DNA of 64,000 nt from Nipponacmea schrenckii (Eukaryota; Mollusca; Gastropoda; Lottiidae), in assembly GCA_030562195.1 (NCBI GenBank), contig JAUJPP010000003.1:29270602-29334601 (forward strand), given 5' to 3'. The notes beneath the pieces were generated by a model. The model searched no databases. It was not told the origin of the DNA and saw only the letters and a list, made by a program, of their open reading frames with translations. This document shows, piece after piece, positions 1-10,270 of this stretch. The position numbers and the translations under genes are program-made. Positions within the stretch are counted from its first letter, which is position 1; each line of letters begins with the position of its first letter.

Positions 1-449
1 TATGATTGTAATCATCTTCATCGTTGAAAGTACCAAATACTCCGTTAATATGATTATAATCTGATTCAAGATAATTAGAGCTCACGGACGGATTGTTTCC
101 GATATGATTATAATTGTCTTTATGTACAGAATGATCGTGAACTCCAACATGATTATAGTTATCAAGTCCTTTGGGAGATTTTACTTTCATTTTCTCATCC
201 CCCACGTGATCATAATTATCAGTAGTTTGGATTTTAGGTTTTCGATTGTTAATGATACTAGAGTTAAGATTTACAGGAGTAGCTTGTACTTTTGGTTTAT
301 TGTCCAGTTCTATTTCATCATATCCACTGATGTCTTTACCACTATTAATAGTTCCAGGTCTATCAATAACATGATAATGTGGTGTAACAGTTTGTATAAA
401 CGTTTTCTTATCTGTTGATGGTGGTGTTATTGATGGTGACTTTTTCCGC
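1..449 (-). CDS. Receptor copy A, cytoplasmic tyrosine-motif exon (partial at window edge)
   Basis: This is the last coding exon of a single-pass membrane receptor; the window begins inside it. The 3' splice site lies at about 450 (ctttatttacag before GCGGAA). It opens with a basic juxtamembrane stretch (RRKKSPS after joining to the transmembrane exon at 8189-8267). It then reads without a stop to the window edge. It repeats short tyrosine motifs: YDHV, YNHV, YNHI (several), plus YHVI and YDEI near the start. The Y-x-x-(I/V) pattern is the type bound by SH2 domains when phosphorylated. It is clearly paralogous to 49450-50086 (copy B). A 7.7-kb intron filled by a transposon separates it from its transmembrane exon. 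A signalling role is inferred from the motifs and topology; ligand and partners are unknown. Confidence 0.75.
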
Positions 450-571
450 CTGTAAATAAAGTTTGACATAAGTATTTAGTCTATGCGACACAGACATGAT
501 GTAGTTGTTGAATTTACTCCACAATGTAGAAAATTATCACTGTAAAGCGTTTTAAACGTTCCAGCGAATTA

Positions 572-1308
572 TATGGAATTATTATGCCATAATTAGATGC
601 AATGAAGAAGTGTCTAATTCCATTGTAATACGTCAAATGACATATGTAATAAAACAAAATACCTTAATATCAAAAGACATGTGACTGCTTTTGTTAAAGT
701 AAACTTTTTTAAAACAAAAGTTGTATGTTTAACGGCAAGATCACTCTTGTTTTTGTAGAATATAATATTACTAAAGACTTTTTACATTAGATGTATGTCA
801 CAAACCCCCCTTCATAACACACTGGTTATTTGTCGCGTGTAGTTTCTCTTTTAACATTTCACTTTTGTCATATCTATTTTGTCGTATCTTTTACGTTCAT
901 CACATGACCATCACGTGACCAAAAAATAGAAATCATTTAAGAACTGCTCCCAGTGGAATTTATAGTCTTGTTCTTCATGACAGACGGTGAATGAATTTTC
1001 GCCACCAATTCCATGATAATAATAATGATTGGGTCAACAATTTATTATGCATAACATTTCCGATTTCCCATTTAAGTTCGCTTATTTAAGCCTTTGCTTA
1101 AACTGTCTCTTTGCTAAAGCCCCTTTCCAGGTTAAGAATTTTTTTTCTTTTCTTTATTTTTTTGGCATTTATCTATTTCAGTAGTTTTCAACCTTGGGGA
1201 TGTCGGAAAACTTTTAGGTCACGCGAACAACATATAATCGCAAAAAAAAAACAGAAACTGTTGTGTCTGTGAACATGTTTTGGTTTGAGATTTAATGCAA
1301 GGCCTTTA
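572..1308 (+). repeat. Left inverted-repeat arm of the palindromic element
   Basis: Matches the right arm in inverted orientation, with small indels and substitutions. Shared landmarks include the TAATTAGATGCAATGAAGAA block near the tip, the GTCACAAACCCCCC block near 800, the CACGTGACC block near 915, and the GCTTAAACTGTCTC block near 1090. The arm is cut by the LINE insertion at 1309-1320 and appears to resume after 6950. Confidence 0.8.
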
Positions 1309-1314
1309 AAGTCA

Positions 1315-1350
<36 letters not shown>

Positions 1351-1649
1351 CAAAAAATTTATTTACAAACATACATATACATATACATACATATACAAAC
1401 ATACAAATATACACTAGATAGTGATAATATTGAATTAATCAATATATATACAAAGCTGTAACTGTCATGTCGTCATATGTCTGATTTTTCAAATTGCAAA
1501 CAACCATAACATAGCTAAATATATAATATATGATACTTATATTGAATTAAATATATGCAAAACTATAACTGTCTGTACTTAAATTTAAAGAAAATATTAC
1601 AATTTAAAGTTATACTGGGCTCATTCAACTATATGGCTTGATCAAAGAA

Positions 1650-4600
1650 TCAAAATGTTAAAAAATTCCATCTATTATTGAAGATATCAAGTTCCATGTT
1701 AGTTTCATATATAATCTTCTCCAGAGAGACATATCTTTTCAATTCGTCACGAAAGACATTAAAGTTAGGTAAACTATTTCTAAGTCTTTGTTTATATATA
1801 TGATATTTAGCTAAACAATAGATAAGATTTATTTCAGGCTCTGAATTTTGGATTCCAAATATACAGTTTTTGGGGTTAATTTTCATCTCAATGTTGGAAA
1901 TTTTGGAAAGCCAGACTTTAATATTTTCCCAAAATACTTGAGAAAATGTGCATTCGTAGTACAGATGGATGATAGTTTCAATATTAGATTTGCAAAAGTT
2001 ACATTTATCACAGTTACGTAATTTGATTTTCATTAAAAAGTTATTTGTTGCTATGATTCTATTGTTTAACCTTATCTGGAACCATAAGAGAATTGAATCT
2101 TTGGTGAAGCTTGTTGTTTGTTTATAAATATCATACCAATCTACATTAGTTAAATTCATATCAATTTCCCAGGATTTTTCAGATTTTGTTTCTTTAACTC
2201 TTTCTGGAAGAAGATGGGAATATATTTTATTGGAACTACTATTTTTATATAATAAATTACAGATGTTTGGATAAATTGGATATGAAATATTAATAAATTC
2301 TTCCTTAAGAATAGGCCACTTTGTTATTATGGCATTTCTTAGTCCGTAGAAAAGGGTAAATATTGGCTTGAAACTATAACATTTATAAAAATCATCAATA
2401 GACATGAACTGATCATTTTTTATTAAGTCAGCAACATAGCGTATGCCTTTCTTGTACCAGTCATCATAAAAAACTGTTTTATTGTTTACTTTGATGTTCG
2501 AATTAAGCCAAATTGGTTGTTTCAAAATGTCATAAGTTTCTTTTAAGTCATCATTTAACCTAGATTGTAGATTATATATAGAATAAAAAACTTCTTTCCA
2601 AAATGTTAATTTTGTTTGTGAGGCTAAGTGTTTAAAATAATCATTACCAAATGAGCCATAGAAAATTTCTTTGTTATCAAGGGAGAATTCTAAGATTTTG
2701 CCCCAGGCAGTGTTTGGATTTTCCACGTACCTTTGAAACCATCGAATTTTCAATGATGTTAGAAATGCATGTATATCTATCATTTTACACCCGCCTTTTT
2801 CGAATGATTGGATCATGGTATTTCTCGCTATGCGCTCGGTTTTATTTCCCCATATGAATTTATAGAATATTGACTCCAATTGTTTCAGGAAAGATGATTT
2901 AGGATCGGGAAGGCTGGAGAAAAGGTGAACAAGCTTCGGTAGAAGAAGAGATTTGACAACAGTTATACGTCCTAATACAGTTAAATAACGTTTAGACCAT
3001 GTTATTATCATACTCTGGATTTCTCCTATTTTACAACTATAATTCAAATCAAGTATTTCATTAACATCCGTACTAAAATGTATGCCCAAGTCACTGAACC
3101 TGCATTCTGACCATTTTAATGATAAACCTGAATTCAATCTATTTTGGCTTCCTTTACATGACCCAATCCAAACACAGCATGTCTTTTCTAGATTGGGTTT
3201 TAACCCGGAATACTTAGCAAATTGCTCTAAGAGATGCAGTGCTTTACTTAAGGATTTATCGCTACCGTCAAGCGTTAGAGCTGTGTCATCAGCATATTGT
3301 AAAATTTTCTTTTCGGAGTGACCAAGTTGTATGCCGTGTATATCTTTATCTTCTCGAATTAAATTTCCTAATATTTCCGCACAAAGTAAAAAAATATATG
3401 GAGACAAAGGATCACCTTGTCTACACCCTCTACCAATCTTAAAAAACTCACTAGACACACCAAATTGTTTGATACATAATTTAAAATCTGTATTAAATAT
3501 TTTAACCCATTTCCTTATTTCTATTCCAAAGTTGAAGAATTCAAGAGTTTGATCAATAAAGCGCCAAGAAACAGAATCAAAAGCTTTCTGGAAATCAATT
3601 AGTACTATTAGTCCGGGTATATTTTTTATTTCCGTAATTTGCAGCAAGTCGAGAATAATCCGGGTATTCTCTCCTATAAATCTTCCTGCCAAAAAACCTT
3701 TCTGGTCGTCATGTATAATATTTTGTAGAACAGATTTTATTCTTTTCGCAATGCATCCTGATAATAATTTATAACTTATGTTTAATAGAGAAATTGGCCT
3801 CCAGTTTTTAATAAGTTCTCTTGTTTTATTGGCTTTCGGTAATAAAGAAATGATGCCTAAGCGTTGCGTTTCAGACATAAAACCCATTTCAAATAAATCT
3901 GACCAGAAAAATTTGTAAAATTCGGTTGAATAGCCGTCGCTTCCGCTACTTTTGTCCGGTTTCATGTTTTTCAAGACAGCCAATACCTCTGAACTTGTTA
4001 TCTCCCCTTCTAACCCAGCACTTTGTTTACTACTTAATTTCGGAATATTGTATTTACCAAGAAGTTTGTTTAAATTTACTGGTTCTAGAGAATCATCTTT
4101 TGAAGCGTATAAGTTTTCATAAAATACTTTTATACTATCTAGTATTTCATACTGTTTTGTAATTTCTTTCCCGTCATCGTCAATGAGTTTCGTGATAGTG
4201 CGATTTACTCCGTTTCTCTTTTCTAAATTTAAAAAGAATTTTGATGGTTTTTCCCCATCTTCAATATATTTTGCATTGGATCTTAGCATTAGCCCTGCCA
4301 TGTATTTACTACGAAGTAATTCTTGTTCGCTCACATAGCTGCTATAAAGATCTTCCAAGAAAGCATCACTTTTATCATGCAAAAAGTTGTGCAAAAAGCC
4401 TATTTGTTTTTCCAGAAATTGTAATCGTGCATTTTCAGTTTTTCTCTTGTGAATACTAAATGATATAGTTCTAGCTCTTATATTCAATAATAACATTTCA
4501 AGGAATAGTTGATCATTAATTATTAAGAAAAGATCTTTGTCTGGGATATTTCCAATACATTCACGAGAATATTGGAAGCATGCATATTCTTGTTTTGATT

Positions 4601-5405
4601 CAAGAATAGTTCTTTTCACGAGCTTTGTATAATTTGGATCCTTTAGTAAAGAATTGTTAAACCTCCAGAAGCCTTTCCCTTTTTGGAAAGTATTGGTTCT
4701 TATATTCAATAGCAGTGAGGAATGGTCCGTTCGATAACCATCCTGAATGGACGGTTTATCTAATCGACATGTTAATTCCTCCGAAGTAAGAAAAAAATCT
4801 AATCTGGCTTTTTTTGTCGGTTTTTGCCTTCTCCAAGTATAAGATTTTTTGGAAGGGTTGTACAGGCGCCATATATCAATAAGTCTAAATTTACCAACTA
4901 TATTTAACAATTCTTTACGTGAGTTAGGGTTATTATTTCTATTGTAATTAAAACAATCTAAGTCATAATCTAGAACAAGATTGAAATCTCCACACATTAT
5001 TATAAACTCTGAATCAAAATCTTCTAGAATGGATTGTAATTTTTGATAAAATATAGGTGAGTCTTGATTAGGACCATAAATTGTAAATAAACAAATACTT
5101 ATATCGTTTTCTACTACTAAATCTAGTGCTATAAAATTTCCCTGCTCATCTATGATTTTGTGTTTTATCTTATATTCTAAATGCCTACTAAATAATATAC
5201 AAACACCTCTAGAGTTATTTTTACCTTCACATATAATATATTCGCCATCCCACTCGGCACAAATTATTTGTGAATCAGACTTTAATAAGTGTGTATCCTG
5301 AAGACAATATATACCATACTTCATACTTGCTAGCTTGTTGAACACATCCCTTCTTTTTGATTTATCTCTAAGCCCTCTACAGTTCATGCTAAATATTTGT
5401 AACAT
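1650..5405 (-). CDS. LINE ORF2: endonuclease and reverse transcriptase
   Basis: The 1251-residue protein makes target-primed DNA copies of the element's RNA. The N-terminal APE-type endonuclease shows MNCRGL near residue 8, LQDTH near 36 (Asp where many families have Glu), GDFNLVLD near 138 and DHSSLL near 227. The reverse transcriptase shows DFQKAFDSV, RQGDPLSPYIF and the catalytic YADD near residue 705. The C-terminus has a Cys/His cluster (CDKCNFC...HLYYEC near 1132-1155) typical of L1/Tx1 proteins. No internal stops or frameshifts are present. The start ATG follows ORF1 by 272 bp. The assignment to the L1/Tx1 group is by motif recognition; the exact clade needs a tree. Confidence 0.92.
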   Translation of the reverse strand: MLQIFSMNCRGLRDKSKRRDVFNKLASMKYGIYCLQDTHLLKSDSQIICAEWDGEYIICEGKNNSRGVCILFSRHLEYKIKHKIIDEQGNFIALDLVVENDISICLFTIYGPNQDSPIFYQKLQSILEDFDSEFIIMCGDFNLVLDYDLDCFNYNRNNNPNSRKELLNIVGKFRLIDIWRLYNPSKKSYTWRRQKPTKKARLDFFLTSEELTCRLDKPSIQDGYRTDHSSLLLNIRTNTFQKGKGFWRFNNSLLKDPNYTKLVKRTILESKQEYACFQYSRECIGNIPDKDLFLIINDQLFLEMLLLNIRARTISFSIHKRKTENARLQFLEKQIGFLHNFLHDKSDAFLEDLYSSYVSEQELLRSKYMAGLMLRSNAKYIEDGEKPSKFFLNLEKRNGVNRTITKLIDDDGKEITKQYEILDSIKVFYENLYASKDDSLEPVNLNKLLGKYNIPKLSSKQSAGLEGEITSSEVLAVLKNMKPDKSSGSDGYSTEFYKFFWSDLFEMGFMSETQRLGIISLLPKANKTRELIKNWRPISLLNISYKLLSGCIAKRIKSVLQNIIHDDQKGFLAGRFIGENTRIILDLLQITEIKNIPGLIVLIDFQKAFDSVSWRFIDQTLEFFNFGIEIRKWVKIFNTDFKLCIKQFGVSSEFFKIGRGCRQGDPLSPYIFLLCAEILGNLIREDKDIHGIQLGHSEKKILQYADDTALTLDGSDKSLSKALHLLEQFAKYSGLKPNLEKTCCVWIGSCKGSQNRLNSGLSLKWSECRFSDLGIHFSTDVNEILDLNYSCKIGEIQSMIITWSKRYLTVLGRITVVKSLLLPKLVHLFSSLPDPKSSFLKQLESIFYKFIWGNKTERIARNTMIQSFEKGGCKMIDIHAFLTSLKIRWFQRYVENPNTAWGKILEFSLDNKEIFYGSFGNDYFKHLASQTKLTFWKEVFYSIYNLQSRLNDDLKETYDILKQPIWLNSNIKVNNKTVFYDDWYKKGIRYVADLIKNDQFMSIDDFYKCYSFKPIFTLFYGLRNAIITKWPILKEEFINISYPIYPNICNLLYKNSSSNKIYSHLLPERVKETKSEKSWEIDMNLTNVDWYDIYKQTTSFTKDSILLWFQIRLNNRIIATNNFLMKIKLRNCDKCNFCKSNIETIIHLYYECTFSQVFWENIKVWLSKISNIEMKINPKNCIFGIQNSEPEINLIYCLAKYHIYKQRLRNSLPNFNVFRDELKRYVSLEKIIYETNMELDIFNNRWNFLTF

Positions 5406-5677
5406 TGGTGAATTTACATTTTAAAAATATAAAACTAGACAGTATAAGGCTCTTAAAGTCTACTAATTCAAATTCGTAATAATAAATATAAATTATGAGA
5501 AGTTGTTTGAAGTTAAAAGTCAAATAAAGTTTTGCAAATTTGGAGTTGAAAAAACATAAAAAAGAAACAGAAACACTATCTAGATATTCAGTCATAGTAA
5601 ATCTTGTTATATGTGCATAACAGAAGAAATCATCCAAAGAGTGAACCCAAGTACATGGAAAAGCACCCATGTTGTTA

Positions 5678-6640
5678 TTACATCACTGGGTTGATGCCTT
5701 GACTTAATTCTGACATAAAGGTATCTATTGCATTTGTCACATTCACATTTCCATTCTTATTTTGTTTTAGAGCACTTAGTTTTTCCTGTATGTCATCAAA
5801 TAGTTCGAATGTTGTGCGAACCTTATCCTTAGTCCTGGCATGTATCTTGCCATTATAGTACCATGCACTTTCAATTTCATCGTTGGACTTTAGTCTGTTG
5901 AGGAGTTCAGTATTTTTTGTGGTTACATCATCAAAGAGTAGGATACCATTACGTTTGAACATTTGTCTTTTGTTCATAATCGCACTTTTAGCATAAGAGG
6001 TCATAAGTTTCAAAATGATAGGTCTTGGTCTGTCTTTGTTTCGTGATGGAAGTCTATGTATGGCTAGAATTTCCACCTCGGGTATTCGGAGACCGGTACA
6101 TTCATGTGCCAATCGAAGGAATTCTGTCTTTAAGTTGTTTTGGTTAGCATTTTCTTTCAGACCAAATATTTTAATGTTTCTTTTGCGTGAATATTGTTCA
6201 TTTCTGTTACTTGATATTAGGGCTTGTTTGCTATTAAGGGTATTTTCTATCATTGTTGTCTGTGACTCTTCCAGCTCAAGCTTCAAACTATGTATTTCTG
6301 CTTCTAGGGTTTTAATTTCATCAGTTGCACTTGTCAGCTTGCTTGTGTGTGCTTCCATAGTTTCATTCACAACAGTATGGACCTGCTCCCTAATCTTATT
6401 TTCCATGTCAGTAAAAAGTTTCTCCATAGATTCTCTCAGCATATTTTGAAACATACTCACAGTAACCAGAGATTTTAACTTGGAGTTTAATTCTTCAAAC
6501 ATCTCAGCTGTAGCCATTGTTTTGACTTTATCCTCTATACTCCCAAGGCTTCTGTAAATAGCTGTGGTATCCGATTCATCACCTGAACTTGATATTTTCC
6601 CCCTTTTAACTTGAGGTCTTTTTCCACTCATTTTAAACAA
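5678..6640 (-). CDS. LINE ORF1: L1-type RNA-binding protein
   Basis: The 320-residue protein resembles L1 ORF1p (Transposase_22-like), the RNA chaperone that coats element RNA. It begins MFKMSGKRPQVKRG with a basic N-terminus. Residues of about 30-140 are rich in heptad-like Leu, Glu and Lys and should form a coiled coil. From about 153, RNIKIFGLKEN begins an RRM-like domain, followed by a C-terminal domain to about 290 containing IHRLPSRNKDRPRP. It lies upstream of ORF2 on the same strand, as in L1 elements, and is intact. Confidence 0.85.
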   Translation of the reverse strand: MFKMSGKRPQVKRGKISSSGDESDTTAIYRSLGSIEDKVKTMATAEMFEELNSKLKSLVTVSMFQNMLRESMEKLFTDMENKIREQVHTVVNETMEAHTSKLTSATDEIKTLEAEIHSLKLELEESQTTMIENTLNSKQALISSNRNEQYSRKRNIKIFGLKENANQNNLKTEFLRLAHECTGLRIPEVEILAIHRLPSRNKDRPRPIILKLMTSYAKSAIMNKRQMFKRNGILLFDDVTTKNTELLNRLKSNDEIESAWYYNGKIHARTKDKVRTTFELFDDIQEKLSALKQNKNGNVNVTNAIDTFMSELSQGINPVM

Positions 6641-7049
6641 CTTGCTGAATAGTTTATGTTTAGTTCAGTAACTAGCACACAAAGATATAATAGCTCTTAG
6701 TTAGCTCACACCTGAGTTAATTATCAATACAACTCAGTCTTTATATCAAACATTAAAAACCCAAATTACCACCTATAATAAATATTTTTTAACAACATTT
6801 CATGTCCAAGCGTCTTCTTAAACATCACATCAATGTTTTATCCAAAATGTGCACCTTTATCAGTAATATCATCCAGGTAAAATAACAAAAACATCAGAGC
6901 CCAGAAAATTGCTTGTCCTCACATTCTAAGTATCACTCAAGTCAATATTTGAAATGAACTAGGAGACGCGAATTTTTCAATAACCAAAAAATGGGGACAT
7001 TGCTTGAAAAGGTTGAATTCCACTGATCCATTTAGACACATCTGATTTT

Positions 7050-7414
7050 TAGGTCGCGGAGCTTCTAAGACAAGCTGCATCCCACCTCACTTCAAATTCC
7101 GATGATTTGCCTGTGCCAGAACCCCCCCCCCCCCCCCCAACAAAAAGCTTTGATCTACTACTGGTACTGCTGCCACCAAAAAATCGACCCTCTCCATTCC
7201 ACTACTACTATTAGGCCTCGGTACTAGCCTTATAAAGAGAAAACAGGCGACACATTTCTTGACGGATAGTATTATTAGTATTAATAGTTGACTCCTTATC
7301 GGTGGTTTGTGACTGGTTTTCTGGCTCAGAGAAAACCTCGGAATTTGAAGTGAGGTGGGATGCAGCTTGTTTCAGTAGCTCCACAACCTTGCTTATGTTG
7401 TCTGCTAAGTACAA
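7050..7414. pseudogene. Head-to-head coding-like fragments at the centre of the palindrome
   Basis: The minus strand (7211-7414) reads a short open frame containing ELLKQAASHLTSNS and then an acidic, Thr/Asn-rich tail. The plus strand around 7050-7130 reads the near-identical ELLRQAASHLTSNS followed by a proline run made by the C homopolymer. The same peptide block is thus present twice in opposite orientation. I do not recognise the protein. The fragments are short and could be leftovers of a gene captured by the ancestral element, or just the inner repeat. Confidence 0.4.
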
Positions 7415-8079
7415 GTATCTAAATTAAGGGTCTTGATTATCTCTTGAAGCGGTGAACTATATTTTATTTCCGAATGATGTGTCCAAATAGATAATTGCCA
7501 AAAAAATAAAGAAAAGCGGCTTTAGCAGCGAGACAGTTTAAGCAAAGGCTTCAACAATCGAACTTAAATGAGAAATCGAAAATGTTATGCATAATAAATT
7601 GTTGACCCAAATAAAGAATCATTATTATTATCATGGAAATTGGTGGCGAAAATTCATTCACCGTCTGTCATGAAGAACAAGACTATAAATTCCACTGGGA
7701 GCAGTTCTGAAATGATTTCCATTTTTTGGTCACGTGATGGTCATGTGATGAACGTAAAAGATACGACAAAATAGATATAACAAAAGTGAAATGTAATTGG
7801 AGAAACTGCACGCGACAAATAACCAATGTGTTATGGAGGGGGGTTTGTGACATACATCTAATGTAAAATGTATTTAGTAATATTATATTCTACAAAAACA
7901 ATAGTGATCTAACCGTTAAACATAAAACTTTTGTTTTAAAGCAATTTAATTTAACAAAAGTTGTCATATGTTTTTTTATATTAATGTATCTTGTTTTATC
8001 ACACATGTCATTTGACGTATTACAATGGAATTAAACACTTCTTCATTGCATCTAATTATGGCAGCTATTCCCTTCCATA
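7337..8079 (-). repeat. Right inverted-repeat arm of the palindromic element
   Basis: Inverted partner of the left arm. Its inner end (7337-7376) pairs with 7062-7101 on the other side of a short loop of about 235 bp that contains a C homopolymer near 7120. The element is therefore inverted-repeat almost to its middle. Confidence 0.75.
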
Positions 8080-8188
8080 GAATTATTGTGTATCATTTTT
8101 TATGACAAATATTTCACATCCTGCTAATATTGTCAGGTAAAATATATCAATTGAATCGGTAAAGTCTGTAAATATGTCATAATCTTAC

Positions 8189-9236
8189 CTTTTGTACGGA
8201 AACACTACCACTATTATAATAATAACTATAATAATAATAACACCAAATATTCCTCCAACTATAGATCCTAAAATATTACACATCAGAGTTATTTTAAATA
8301 AAATAGTATAAGTTGGTGTATACATGTTATTTTATTATCACTAAGAGGTCTTTATATTAAATAGTAATTGTACCTATATACATGTTATTTTCATATCCAT
8401 AAAGGCAACCATAATTTTAAACTGTACACTGCCGGGAATCGCATCAACATCCATACACTTGGTTAAATTAATAGATAAAAAAAATTTCATATCTACATAC
8501 CCACATTGCTAGTTTCACCAACGTCTGGCTCTAGTTTAAAATAAAATAATAAAAAATAAATAATAAAACCATATATATCTTTAGAACTATCAAATAAATT
8601 TTAGCCTACGTGAGCATTGATAAGTAATTACTAAAGTATTTAAGCGAATGCATTACAGAGATCATACATACAGCATACTTTCGATGTTTTATTTTTGAAA
8701 AATTTCAGTCGATATCGATTAGTAAGTGTGGTATACCCTGTATGATGCAAACAAAGATCTTACCCGTTGCTGTAGAAAATATTGGAAAAGTTGTGCCTAA
8801 AAATCAAAATGAAAGTTATAACCCTATTATTGGATACTGACAAATATTTTAGTTGATCTGCCGCCATCCTTATTGAACGTTATCCGGAAGGTTACAGCAT
8901 CTAACCTAGCAATGAATGTTATATTATAGGCTTGACAGTTATAATATATTTTTGATTATATGCAGTCTATTGAATACTGTAATCTGTTGGGAAATAATTA
9001 TTTAGGGACTTACTATTTAATTGTATGGTGGTTGAAGGCTGGGAAGTGGTTTGAATAGATGTTGTATCAGTTGATGTAGGTGAAGTTGTGACTGAAAAAA
9101 TAAGTGAAACTGTTAATAGTATATTACCAAATATAATATAGCGTAGTTTATCATGCAAAAAAAAAGGTTTTCTTACCCGTTGGTGCAATGGTAGTTGTTT
9201 GACTGTTAGTCGATAAAGTTGATGTAGTAATGCTAC
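8189..9236 (-). CDS. Receptor copy A: transmembrane exon and Ser/Thr-rich stalk exons
   Basis: Five small exons with good splice signals on the minus strand join in one frame: 9177-9236 (60 bp), 9014-9091 (78 bp), 8764-8796 (33 bp), 8501-8530 (30 bp) and 8189-8267 (79 bp). The first three encode a Thr/Ser/Pro-rich, mucin-like stalk (for example TTSPTSTDTT). The fourth encodes PDVGETSNV. The last encodes one membrane segment (GSIVGGIFGVIIII...VVVF) and a basic stop-transfer YKRRKK completed by the next exon. Internal exons keep the same phase, so they can be skipped or duplicated without frameshift. The ectodomain exons lie upstream, probably in or beyond the gap at 9256. Copy B at 49450-52244 has the same exons. 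This is a type I receptor by topology; the ligand is unknown. Confidence 0.72.
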
Positions 9237-9255
9237 CTGAAAAGATTCACATCAA

Positions 9256-9755
9256 NNNNNNNNNNNNNNNNNNNNNNNNNNNNNNNNNNNNNNNNNNNNN
9301 NNNNNNNNNNNNNNNNNNNNNNNNNNNNNNNNNNNNNNNNNNNNNNNNNNNNNNNNNNNNNNNNNNNNNNNNNNNNNNNNNNNNNNNNNNNNNNNNNNNN
9401 NNNNNNNNNNNNNNNNNNNNNNNNNNNNNNNNNNNNNNNNNNNNNNNNNNNNNNNNNNNNNNNNNNNNNNNNNNNNNNNNNNNNNNNNNNNNNNNNNNNN
9501 NNNNNNNNNNNNNNNNNNNNNNNNNNNNNNNNNNNNNNNNNNNNNNNNNNNNNNNNNNNNNNNNNNNNNNNNNNNNNNNNNNNNNNNNNNNNNNNNNNNN
9601 NNNNNNNNNNNNNNNNNNNNNNNNNNNNNNNNNNNNNNNNNNNNNNNNNNNNNNNNNNNNNNNNNNNNNNNNNNNNNNNNNNNNNNNNNNNNNNNNNNNN
9701 NNNNNNNNNNNNNNNNNNNNNNNNNNNNNNNNNNNNNNNNNNNNNNNNNNNNNNN
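9256..9755. other. Assembly gap of 500 N
   Basis: Exactly 500 N, a conventional placeholder length. Any frame crossing it is meaningless. The upstream (ectodomain) exons of receptor copy A are probably hidden here or beyond. Confidence 0.99.
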
Positions 9756-10019
9756 TGCTGACAGTCCACAGTTTTAAACACTAAAAATCATATTACAATT
9801 AATTACTTTTACAGACCCAGGTCATAACATTGCTAAAACTTAAAATACTCTGGGTTTCAGCCACCAAGAGAAATTATTTTCTTCAGATTTGATGTTTTTC
9901 TCAAGATGATGCTTCTGAATTTTGCGATCTTTATTCAATGCTATTAAACGAATCAAAATGCAAAGAGTAGGTAAAAATATATAATGATAAATTTTACTAA
10001 TATTCATTCTAATCAGTTT
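9756..10019. other. Unassigned sequence after the gap
   Basis: AT-rich sequence in which I see no supported exon or repeat family. A possible 3' splice site (acttttacagac near 9805) has no convincing coding frame after it. Confidence 0.3.
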
Positions 10020-10270
10020 GTCTAACAAATCAATTCTATATCGAGCTACAAAACATATTCAGTTTCATAAGTAAATCACTTCTATATATCGAACCACAAA
10101 ACATATTCAGATTGAGTAACTAATCACTTCTATATTATCAAACCACAAAACATAGATTGATTAATAAATCACTTCTATATATCGAACCACAAAACATATT
10201 CAGATTTAATAACAAATCGTTTCTATATGGAATCACAAAACATATCCAGATTGACTAACAAAACCATTTT
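10020..10270. repeat. Minisatellite, about 48-bp unit, about five copies
   Basis: Recurrent unit containing AAATCACTTCTATATATCGA and ACCACAAAACATATTCAG, with substitutions and small indels between copies. Confidence 0.75.

Larger units (their letters stand above)
1321..6938 (-). mobile_element. Apparently full-length, intact L1-like LINE
   Basis: A non-LTR retrotransposon lies between two copies of AAGTCAATATTT (1309-1320 and 6939-6950), a 12-bp target-site duplication. The poly-A tail appears as a T run right after 1320. Read on the minus strand there is a 5' UTR of about 300 bp, ORF1 (320 aa), a 272-bp spacer, ORF2 (1251 aa) and a 3' UTR of about 0.3 kb. Both frames are open from end to end, and the element is not 5'-truncated. 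This suggests a young and possibly competent copy. It sits inside one arm of the palindromic transposon, so it arrived later. Confidence 0.88.
572..8079. mobile_element. Palindromic DNA transposon with very long inverted repeats, carrying a nested LINE
   Basis: The two ends are inverted copies. The left end reads TATGGAA...GCCATAATTAGATGC; the right end gives the same on the opposite strand. Similarity runs for more than 500 bp on each side (572-1122 against 7519-8079) and resumes further in. It is flanked by a direct GAATTA (566-571 and 8080-8085), and the paralogous intron in copy B holds a single GAATTA at the same place. Without the LINE and its duplication the element is about 1.88 kb, mostly two arms around a small centre, like a foldback or long-TIR element. 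No transposase is present, so it is non-autonomous. A 6-bp target duplication with long repeats occurs in Maverick/Polinton and Dada elements, but the superfamily cannot be fixed from this. Confidence 0.8.
450..8188 (-). other. Intron of receptor copy A expanded by a transposon
   Basis: The intron joins the transmembrane exon (donor at 8188/8189) to the tail exon (acceptor at 449/450). In copy B the equivalent intron is only 232 bp (50087-50318). The two introns are similar up to the GAATTA at 566-571 and again from 8080, so about 7.5 kb of copy A's intron is inserted DNA. Apart from the palindromic element and its LINE, no other gene is seen here. Confidence 0.75.

Noticed and set aside
572..8079. 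A Maverick/Polinton virus-like transposon
   Set aside because: The 6-bp duplication and long repeats would fit, but no polymerase B, integrase, ATPase or capsid gene is present, the size is wrong, and the tip does not begin with the usual AG.
9230..9784. Long open frames on both strands across the N gap
   Set aside because: They consist almost entirely of N; no sequence supports them.
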